DNA of 64,000 bases, from assembly GCA_028641055.1 (NCBI GenBank), contig CM054063.1, forward strand, positions 174,392,697-174,456,696, read 5' to 3'. The DNA comes from Alopecurus myosuroides. Taxonomy: Eukaryota > Streptophyta > Magnoliopsida > Poales > Poaceae. Every line of letters begins with the position of its first letter. Positions within the stretch are counted from its first letter, which is position 1. Under the pieces are notes generated by a model. It was not told the DNA's origin, searched no databases, and worked only from the letters and a program-made list of their open reading frames with translations. Positions 1-10,000 of this stretch are shown here, one piece after another. A program made the translations under genes and the position numbers.

Positions 1-1174
1 TCATGGATGACACATGAATCCTTCTTGACATGCAGGAACCTGTTTTGCTACTTCCATCTACCCATTTTCTTAAATCCTATCTATAATGTGAGGTGTCAAT
101 GACACTCACTTTGATGAGAAAAAACCCACTGAATACAAAACATGTTTTCATCTAAAATCACTTATATCAAATCTATTATGGTATTGTGAAATAAAATTGG
201 CTTTTATGCAAAAGAACCATACAACCTTCCTTTGAACCCACATGTAGCTATTATAGGTCTTGCATAGAGGGGGCACGCTGAGTACATTATGTTTATGTAC
301 TCATTGCATTGCGTTGTTTATCGTTCAGAGAAATATAAAGAAGGAGACGACTACAACTACTACGACAACGCTGATGAGTGAGGCCTCGTGGACTACATCG
401 ACTGCCTGTGGCTGAGATGGAGTCACTTCGCATTTTATATTCTGCTGAGATTTTTTTATTGTAATAAAATGTCACAAGACATTGTATATGTGGCATTGCT
501 ATTCAAACTTTATAATAAATTTAGTTTGAACGTTTGCAATGATATTCATTTTGATGTGTTGTCAACATTTATCTTGGGATTGACATGAGAACACACGGGG
601 CCTGGAAGTCTAGTTCTGATCCTCATAAGGTCCTAAGGCGTTGACATGGGCTTATTCGCGTTATGCTTCCGTTGAACTTATGTTTTATTAAGTTATTTCT
701 GCCCTACGTGGCAGCTATTGGGAACTCGGTCATGTGACCATTTTTTGTAAGGTTTGTTGACATGTAATGGATGATGTACTTCTACAATGCCAACTCTTAA
801 TGTGTTGTTCATAACAGATTGATCTGGGATCGTGAATGTATGCACATGGTGGTCTCAGATTGTTAATCTGGGGGACCCCACATATTTCGCAATGCATCTC
901 ATTACTATCAATTATATCATATTGCCAGTGTTTTCAGTAGTCTTTACTAGGACTACTTTACTATTTTCAGATCTCGGGATTCCCACACAAACCCTTGAAC
1001 CCCGAAGGACAGGAATTATTATTTCTACCTCACGCAAGTTCATAACTTGCTTATATACTTTGAAATATTTGCTAAGAACTATTTGCAAAATCCTATCGTA
1101 TTACCACTTTATTCCAAAAGAATGCATGAACCTTATTTTTATAATAATATGACTAATTAAATATCTACCCGAGT
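1..1174. other. Unclassified repeat-like DNA, left flank of element 1
   Basis: No convincing gene. Short open frames here have no recognisable domain. The stretch 313-890 has the look of a decayed LTR (AT-rich, short GA-rich tracts), but I found no paired copy, primer site or terminal motif to prove it. The last five bases (CGAGT, 1170-1174) are the left copy of the target duplication of element 1, and the same DNA continues at 11732. Confidence 0.4.
1170..1174. repeat. Target-site duplication CGAGT, left copy
   Basis: Five bases CGAGT immediately before the TG of the LTR. The identical CGAGT follows the CA end of the other LTR at 11727-11731. Five bases is the usual duplication for Ty3/gypsy integrase. 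Confidence 0.9.
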
Positions 1175-1628
1175 TGTCGTGGGATAATCACGGCAGATGT
1201 TACCTGGGGTAACTGATCTTGGGGCAAGTCGACACAGGTATTTGGGAGAGGGTTTAGCTCGAAGGAGGACATGGCGAAAGCAATCTAAGAACCGGAAAGC
1301 AACTCGCCGGATCTCGATATGATTATACTGGATACTCGATAACAGGTGTTACAACTATGACTTGAATCTCTGTTAGGCGAAGCCTAGGGGTTGGTTTATA
1401 TAGTACTCATACCCCCCTTGGCTTGCCCTACAAAGCGCTCCTTGAGTCCTACTTGAACTCTACATACGAACTCTAACTTTCCTTATCGTGCCCCACAATC
1501 CGGGTTACGAACCTCACAAACCCTGGGCCTTCCAGAAGTTTCTTTGTCTCCAGCCAGATTGGGCCCAGCCGTCGCTTGGGCCGGATCACACCCGGGAGTT
1601 AGTCTACCGGGTTACTATCCCCTCATCA
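1175..1628 (-). repeat. 3' LTR of element 1 (left in the window)
   Basis: Direct repeat of 11273-11726, 454 bp, starting TGTCGTGGGATAATCACGG and ending CCCCTCATCA on the plus strand. The bases just inside it (1629-1640) read on the minus strand as a short purine-rich run ending GGGGACTAC, which is the expected polypurine tract position. Confidence 0.93.
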
Positions 1629-2000
1629 GTAGTCCCCAGGATAGCGCGGGCTTCACGGATTCATCCTCGGAGCGCTCGCTATTCCCTGAAAAAGATGTGA
1701 AACGCCCAAGCCTATGGGAACCGGGTTAAGTTGCTTTAACAGATGACCAGGCACAGCTCCATGTCTGTCATGTGATAGCTCGATCCTTCCTTGAATGCTT
1801 AACTGGCCTTTCCAAATTTAAACCCTAAAATGTCAGGGCCCTACTCGATAAAGATCCCTGATGTCTCGGGGCAAGCTGCACTTCCCCCGTCAACGGGATA
1901 TTTTGCCTAATTCCGAATGCATATGCCGCCAGATCCTCACGGATAATTACTGTTCCGTAATTTCCGGCTTTCGGGCCGTAGGTGAGCTCACCACCTCCCT
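1629..2000. other. Element 1 spacer between 3' LTR and antisense-gene promoter
   Basis: No coding frame recognised. It carries the polypurine tract next to the LTR and probably the upstream promoter of the plus-strand gene that starts after the TATA box at 2001. CCGGG motifs recur, as in the rest of element 1. Confidence 0.5.
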
Positions 2001-2008
2001 TATAAATA
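2001..2008 (+). promoter_or_regulatory. TATA box of the antisense gene in element 1
   Basis: TATAAATA, preceded by a C-rich stretch, lies about 780 bp before the ATG at 2781. A start near 2032 would give a leader exon ending at 2257 before a GT (TTTG/GTAAGCC). A leader intron would then run to the strong acceptor CCCTTGCAG at 2771. Promoter, leader exon and intron are inferred from consensus only. Confidence 0.55.
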
Positions 2009-2780
2009 TCAGCCGATGGTAACCCTAAGCCATTCATCTCGTTTCATCATCCCTTTTCTCCACGCTCCCCCGCAATTTCTGCCACCGGGCTCGCACGCTC
2101 CAAGAAAGATAAGGCCACCACCGGCCGCACTCGTCCTCGAGCTATCCAGCACCGCCATTAAGCATCGCTGTCACACCCGCGCTTCCTCATCGAGGGCCGT
2201 GACGTGACACTCAAGCCGCGCCACGCACCACCCTCACTTCGGACCTCAACTCCTTTGGTAAGCCTTTCTCAACCATTCAATTGAAACTCGCAGCCTTTTC
2301 AATCTGACCAAGATTGGATCTGGGTCAACCCGTAAACTAATTTTCTGATATCATCAAATTGAACCGCTTCGATAGACCTTAGTTCCTTTAATCACCTGAT
2401 GCGTAGTCGCAGCTCATCCCCGCGCCTTTATTGGCCATCCAACTTTGCATAAGATTGCTTGCAAGCTTTTCGATCTAGATCCATCCCACCTTGTTCTTTC
2501 CGCCTGTCGCATTAACACCCGGAAAATCCTCTTTTTCCAGCTAATCCCTCCACAATAAAGGTATGGGCAACCATCCATGTTCACCCAATTCACCTCAACG
2601 CGTAAGTAATTAACAATTTACTCAACCTCATCTGACACCCGGAAAATCTTCCGCATTTAACATCGTAGTGCATCATCCGGGTTTCATTTTAGCCTTCAAC
2701 GCCTTGACGTCTCCAGACTCGAATGATTTGATGTTCCGAATCTTACTCCATACATTTCCTGTCCCTTGCAGGTCAACTCC

Positions 2781-5700
2781 ATGGCTCCTAAAAGACAAGG
2801 AAGACACCCGGCTTCTGCAAAGGCCTCTCGAACCACTTCTGCCAACTGGGGTCGGTCTTCAACGACAAAGGCCAAGCTAGATGGGATGGCCGAGTTAGGA
2901 ATCCTTCCTTCTCAAAAGGAAATACACTGGAGGGCTCCTGGCGATGAGACCCGTCCCGCTCCCATCGGGAACGAGGTAATTTGTTTTACCGAGCATGTGA
3001 CCCGGGGATTCCGTCCTCCGGGTCACCCTTTTTTCCGGGAAGTCTTGAGCCACTACGGCCTCCGGGTGTTCGACATAGGGCCTAACTCTATGCTGAACAT
3101 CACCCACTTCATAGTTTTGTCCGAGTCGTACTTATGCACTCCACCAAACCTTGCTCTTTTTACCGAATTATTCCAATGCGAACCATGCCATGAGAGCGGT
3201 GACGGAACGCTTCTTACCTGCGGGGGGGTATCCATCCAGCGTCGCAAACACTCATTGATGCCACCTCTCAACCTGAACTCCAACGCCAAAAACTGGCAAT
3301 TATCCTTCTTTTATTGCCACGACACTTCTCCGGATGGTGAGAGGAAACTACCGGGTTATTCGGAGAGCCTTCTCGAGCCCTCCGAGTCTTTCAGTGCTTT
3401 TGCATCTGATCTTGATAGGGAGGCGATTCAGCCCCTTCTGGCCAAACTAGCAGCTCTCTCAGCCCACGGCCTTCTTGGGCTCAATCTAATAAAGACTTGG
3501 GTAGACTTCCGGGTTCAGCCCAACTCAATTCGCTCTAAGCTGTTATACGAATATTCGGGTCACGTCACAGATTCCCTCCGCTACTCCACCAAGAACTTCC
3601 CTGCCGGTAACACCAACAAGACCATCAAGGGCTTCCTGATGGAGAGACTAGATGTTATAAAGAACACTGCCGGGTTACCCCCGTTTACTCGGGAAAATCC
3701 CGCCCCAGCGGTAAGACCTGACTCCTTTTTCTTATTTCAGTACTTTCGTCCGTTATAGTCTCTAACCACCACTTGTGTTTATTTGTTCACAGGCTGACGA
3801 TCCCTTCTGGAAAGTCGAAAACCCTCCTCCTTCTCAAGACCCCGAAGAGGAAACCGAGTCTGTTGATGATGATGAGGGTACTCTCCCATACCCTTTACAC
3901 CTGCCCTTCATCTGTGTTATTTCTCTTATCTGATACTTACTCGGCTTTCAGGGTCGGGGGATGAAGAGGAGGAAGAAGAAAATGACCCGGAAGCCACCGA
4001 GTCTGACCAGGAGCTCCCAGTTGGAAACAAAAGGAAGGCTAGAGGGGTAGTTGAAAAGGTTCCCTTCTCTTCCATGTCTCGTGCGCCTTACTCCTTTGCT
4101 GCTATGCATGAACTTAACGAGCGATTATCACATTCACCCTTCTTGAAGGACCCTCTCCCGACTAAACGTAGGGTGACCCGGAATTCTCCGGGGGATGATC
4201 CTCTTAACCCGGGTATCTCCACTTCACCCACTCATCGAGCCAGTACCCCTCCAGCTCAACCTTCCCAATCTCCTCAACGTCATCCGTCTCCTAATCATCC
4301 ACTTGCCGGGCAATTTCGCGTACCGCAGCCAGTGCTCTTACCAACGTCATCCGCCTCCAGCGGCGAGCTTCCCCCGGATTATGCCGTGAACACCGGGTAA
4401 ACTACCTTTACTTACATTTTCTCGTACTGGTTACCTTTCTTTTTTCCGTATATTCCATTAATCAATGTCTCCCTTCTTCTCTTCAGCGCCACAGTTACGC
4501 TGAGCGACCCGGATATCCCTGAATCAGAAGAGCAGGGAGAAGAGAAGCCGAGTGATGACATGGACGTTGAGGTTGAGGACGAGGCCGAGGACGGAAATGG
4601 AGAAGATCCTTTTAAGGACCCAATTCCACCAAAGACTGCATCACCCCAGCCTTCTGAAGAAGTGGACGAAGACATCATTTTGGAGACCAAGTCGGGCTCT
4701 CCTAACCCGGATGTTCAAACAATCCAGGCTTCGACCCCCAAACCCGGAACAACTCCTCCACAAGAGGGCCAATCCTCCGGCCCTTCTCAACTTCGCCCTG
4801 AAGACATGACCTTTGCTCAAATGCTAGACGCCCTCCATACCTTGAAGGGTGACGAAGAAAACATACTAGATGCCTTAATAACCAAGCACGAGGTAATCCC
4901 GACTAATCATCAATTGTTTCCATACATAGTCCCCAAGTTCCGAGTAAATTACTAGGTAACTTGCTTGGAACTTTGTATAATGTTTCTGGCTGATCCCTCT
5001 TCATGCTTCTTTACAGGACTATGTTTCACAGTTGGAGAAGAAGCTGGCCAAGTCCACCAAGCGTATTGAAAAAGAAACGGCCCTTCGTGAAGCTGCTGAG
5101 ACTGAGGCTCGCAGGTGCCAAAAGATGACGAAAAAGTACAGGAAGAGAGCTCACAGGGCTAAGGACAAACTTACAACTCTTTCTGCTCAAATTGCTGATG
5201 TTCACCGTACTGCGACTGGTAAGATTTTTAAATTTCACCTTTTTATGACTCGGATTGCTTTGATTTGAACAACTGCACTTGCTTGCCTACTATCTTTGCT
5301 CCTTTTGCCTTTTTTAGCAGGCCCACGTGATGCTGCCCCCGAAGAAGATGATGCTGCCAAGCTTAAAACCATCAAGAATACTCTTCGCCAACTTTGCAGC
5401 GGAGTCAGTTGGATACTTGACGAGTTGCGACTGCCGGGTGTCAGGCCAGATAACATGAAGAGATTACTGGAATGCTGCTCTACAATCCCCGAGTGGATTT
5501 GGCACTGGAAACGGTCCTCCTGCCGATTTGGGGTAACCCGGGGACTCGCGCTGGCTAAGGCCTACGCTCCCAAGCTAGAGCTGGCCAAACTTATGAGCGG
5601 ATTCCCAGAGTTCAACTTGGATGGGTCCAAGTTTTTGCCAAAGGACTTCAAGGCTATTCAGAAAGAAGTCCGTCATCCGGCTAGTGTTATCGCTGATGCC

Positions 5701-5955
5701 CTAGAAATTGATGTGATTCTCCCGGCTTATGATGCTAATGACAAGGTTGTCAAGGCGAACCGCCCCCAGCCGTTCGATATGCTTGCCCGTTGGAGGGAGG
5801 AGGCGATCAAGATGAAGGAAGAAGCCGCCAAGAAGACCGAGGCCGACTCTGCTCCTGCAACTTCTGCTGCACAACCCGGGACTGCTGCTGACCCGAGTGG
5901 CGCCGCAACTACCGGTGGCGACAAGGGCAAGGCCAAGATGGACCCTGCAGCTTGA
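2781..5955 (+). CDS. Antisense multi-exon gene of element 1 (putative gypsy-type transposon domain protein)
   Basis: Function unknown. Exons read as 2781-3710, 3793-3877, 3952-4396, 4487-4892, 5017-5218 and 5321-5955. Every intron is GT-AG and the frame stays open across all six, giving 900 residues. Residues 1-310 (exon 1) look like the domain annotated in plants as putative gypsy-type transposon (Transposase_28 type). Exons 2-4 (about 311-622) are low complexity: acidic runs, a KRK basic patch near residue 360 and Pro/Ser-rich stretches. Exon 5 (623-689) is a charged heptad-like coiled coil. Exon 6 (690-900) is helical with a Lys/Ala/Gly-rich tail. The ATG at 2781 has a good context (ccATGGCt) just after a splice acceptor. 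The gene converges with pol (7015-11370), so overlapping transcripts could form double-stranded RNA. Gene structure is inferred; no expression evidence. Confidence 0.8.
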
Positions 5956-7014
5956 AGTAATACCTATCATTCCACATACGTCAGCCGTCAAAGCATCGTT
6001 AAAACAGCTTTACTATTCGTTTAAGCAGAGCGCTTGTGCTCTTTTGATACTTTATGGTTTTTGTAAAACTTTTATTTAAACTCCCGATGCACTTTGCGCC
6101 CCTTTGGGCTTTTGATGAATGTGTCTTTGCATTTGCTTGTTCTTGATATCCACTTGCTTTATTCTCGATACCTTATACTTTTTTTTTATACTTTCCTTAG
6201 CAAGACCCGTCCTCCGGGTGTCGTTGGCGTCTAGGGAACGGTTTTACACCTGAATCCCTAAGCTCCTGAGACCCGGATGCGTGGCTCGTTGTAATTTTAT
6301 CGGCTGGATGATGCTGTTTCTTCCTTAGAGCTCATAAGTCCCCAGTCCGGGTTTCCGCGTCTAGGACACATGATTGTTTTCTTTCAAGGAAACGAATCGC
6401 CTGTCGCTGAATGCCCAAGACTTCAGGACAACTTTTTATGAGGTTTGAAGTTATGCTTGATAATCGTTGAGTTTCCGGCTGTCGGCCTTATACTCTGCAT
6501 AACTTGTGGTTTAGATGACCCTTTCGACTATCTTGTACTATAAGCCGGCTTTCGCGTGGATACCATGTTGTTACATCAATACGAAAACGGGGTCAAGCAA
6601 GTCCCGTTTGGGTCTCATGACTGACGGTAATCGTAGGCGAACAAATCATGCCACTTTGTTGCGAGTCACATCGAGCTTAAGTAAGAATAGCCGAGAAATT
6701 TGGACTTCTTTGTCCGGTTATAAGATTGTAGCCGCACTCGTTTTTTCGAGTAGCCGACCCCTATAACTCATTGGCATCAAGGCCGGGTCTCTTTTGAGTT
6801 TGCAGCTGTGCTTGTAGGAGCAACCAGCCCTCAAGACCTGAATATGCACGCCGTATAAATAACAATTGCCTCTTTTCTTGATAATCCCCTTTTTATTTGA
6901 TATGAGAAAATTAGGCCAGCAAGCCGCCTCATTAAAAACCCATCCAGTCCCCAAGGGTGCCCCGGATAGGAAAAGAGTGCGTCTGAAACCTGCTGCCTGT
7001 TACATCGTTTTCTG
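5956..7014. other. Spacer between convergent genes of element 1
   Basis: No coding frame supported. It lies between the stop of the plus-strand gene and the stop of minus-strand pol, so it should hold the 3' UTRs and poly(A) signals of both. CCGGGT and ACCCGG motifs are frequent. Confidence 0.6.
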
Positions 7015-10000
7015 CTAAGTATAGTACGGACGTAGCTGAGCCACTTTCCATGGTCTATCTCTTTCTTGCATAGGTGCAGTAGTGTGGGCAGTATCGTTGA
7101 CTGTAGCCGATTCTTCTCTTGCATCTATCAAGTAATATGACCCATTATGTAGACTCCGACTTACGATGAAAGGTCCTTCCCATGGTGGCGATAGTTTGTG
7201 CTTTCCCTCGTTTGTCTGAACCAAGCGCAGGACCAAGTCTCCCTCCTGGAAGACCCGGCTTTTCACCCGCCGACTATGATATCTTCGCAAATCCTGCTGG
7301 TATATGGCTGACCTTTCCAAGGCTTGCTCTCTTTGCTCTTCTAACATATCCACAGCGTCTTGCCGGTTCTTCTCGTTCTCCACTTCGACATAGGCTGTCA
7401 CTCTTGGTGAATCATGAATGATGTCGCTTGGTAATATTGCTTCTGCGCCGTAGACCATGAAGAAAGGTGTCATCTGGGTGGATCGGTTAGGCGTAGTATT
7501 GATACCCCAGACCACGGAAGGAAGTTCTTCAACCCATGCCCCGGCGGCCCTGATACAAGGAACCCTCAGTCGTGGTTTCAATCCTCGAAGTAGCTCTTGG
7601 TTCGCCCTCTCCACTTGCCCGTTGGCTTGCGGATGTGCCACTGATGCTACATCAAGCCTGATTCCGTTGCTGCCACAAAATTTTTCCATCTCTCCAAGGG
7701 ACATGTTGGTTCCATTATCGGTGATTATACTGTGGGGATATCCAAACCGGTATATAATTCTTTTCAGGAACTTGACTGCTGTGGCTGCTTCACAATTGGT
7801 GACCGGCATGACCTCCACCCATTTGGTAAATTTATCGATAGCCACTAAAAGATGTGTTTTCTTGCAAGGTGACATGTGGAAGGGACCAACCATGTCCATA
7901 CCCCAAACAGCGAACGGCCAAGTTAATGGGATGGTCCGTAACTCCATAGCCGGCACATGAGTTTGGCGAGCGTACCTTTGACATCCGTCGCACCTTGCCA
8001 CTATCCGCTCCGCATCTGCTAGAGCCGTGAGCCAGAAGAACCCATGCCGATAGGCCTTGGCCACAAGGGATCTTGTGGACGCATGATGCCCACAATCGCC
8101 TTCATGGATCTCCTTAAGGATCTGTCGGCCTTCTTCTGGTGCCACACAGCGCAAAAAGACTCCTGCTGCGCTTCTCTTGTACAACTCCCCATTGATAATA
8201 GTATATCCTTTTGCCCGCCTCAGGATTTGCCTTGCTAATACTTCTTGTTCTGGCAGTTCGCCTCGTGATAAGTAGGCCAGATATGGCTCTGTCCACTCGG
8301 GCACAGCACGTATTGTGGCTACAAACTCCCCATCCGGGTCTCGATTCGCGAGTTCTTCCTCAGACTCGGATTTTACTGATGGTCGCCATAGCTCGTCCAG
8401 GAAAACATTAGGTGGAACCGGCTCCCTACGCGAGCCGAGTCTGGCGAGTGCGTCCGCTGCCTCATTTTTTCTTCTGTCTATGTGCTCTACTTCATACCCG
8501 GAAAAACACCCGGCAACCTTATCAACCTCTCTGCGATATGCTGCCATAGTGGCATCCTTCCTATCCCAGGTTCCTGATACCTGCTGCACCACAAGATCTG
8601 AGTCCCCAAAGCATCGTATCCTTCTAATGTTCATCTCCTTGGCTACCTTCAAGCCATGCAGTAGAGCCTCATACTCGGCCACGTTATTTGAACAGTCAAA
8701 GTGAATCTGTAGCACATAACTTAGTTTGTCCCCCTTTGGCGACGTCAGCACCACTCCAGCTCCTGACCCCTCGTACTGCTTTGATCCATCGAAGTGCATG
8801 GTCCATGACTCGGAATTTGGAACTGTGGTAGGCATTCCAGTGTGCGTCCAGTCGTTAACAAAATCAACCAAAGCCTGTGACTTGATTGCCGATCTAGGAT
8901 CGTAGCTGATATGATAATCCCCCATCTCTATCGCCCATTTGGCTATTCTTCCCGTTGCATCCGAGTTTCTGATGATATCCGACATTGGTATTGAACTAAC
9001 CACTGTTATGGGATGTTCTTGGAAATATGGCTTCAACTTCCGGCTGGCCATAAAGACCCCAAACACCAACTTTTGCCAATGTGGGTAACGCTGCTTTGCT
9101 TCCGATAGCACCTCGCTGACATAATAAACCGGCCTTTGGACCGGGTAACCCTTCCCATCCTCCTTACGTTCTACGACAACTACTGCGCTGACGGCCTTGG
9201 GACCGGCTGCCACGTATAATAGCATAGGTTCTTTAGGACCTGGCGCCGCTAGTACTGGTGCTTCAGATAATTGCTTTTTTAGTGCTTCAAACGCCTCATC
9301 TGCCTCCTGATCCCATACGAACTTATCTGATTTCCGCAAAAGCCGGTACAAGGGTATTGCCTTTTCTCCAAGCCTGGATATGAACCGGCTCAAGGCTGCT
9401 ACGCAGCCCGTGAGCTTTTGAACATGCTTCAAATTTTCTGGTTTCTTCAAACTCTGGATGGCCTTGATCTTGTCCGGGTTTGCCTCGATTCCTCTTTCGG
9501 AGACTATAAAGCCGAGTAACTTCCCGGCCGGAACTCCAAATACACACTTCGTTGGGTTGAGCTTCATCTGATACCTTCTCAAGTTTTTAAACGTCTCCTT
9601 TAAATCATCAATGAATGTCTCTGCCTTCCGGGTCTTAATAACCACGTCATCTACATATGCGTGCACGTTGCGCCCAATTTGATCCTCGAAGCACTTCTGG
9701 ATACACCGCTGGTAAGTTGCACCCGCGTTTTTCAATCCAAACGTCATGGTTTTGTAGCAGAAGGCCCCAAATGGGGTTATGAACGACGTTTTCTCCCAAT
9801 CTTCCCTCTTGAGTTTAATCTGGTGGTATCCCGAATATGCGTCTAAGAAGCATAGCAAGTCGCTTCCGGCTACCGCGTCTATGATTTGGTCTATCCTTGG
9901 CAGCGCGAACGGATCCTTTGGGCGATGCTTGTTGAGGCTCGTGAAATCGATGCACATCCTCCATTCATTTGTCTTTTTCATCACAAGAACCGGATTTGCT

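Noticed and set aside
2766..2780. Start of the antisense gene at 2766
   Set aside because: That codon is TTG and lies in a strong splice acceptor (CCCTTGCAG). The ATG at 2781 has a good context.
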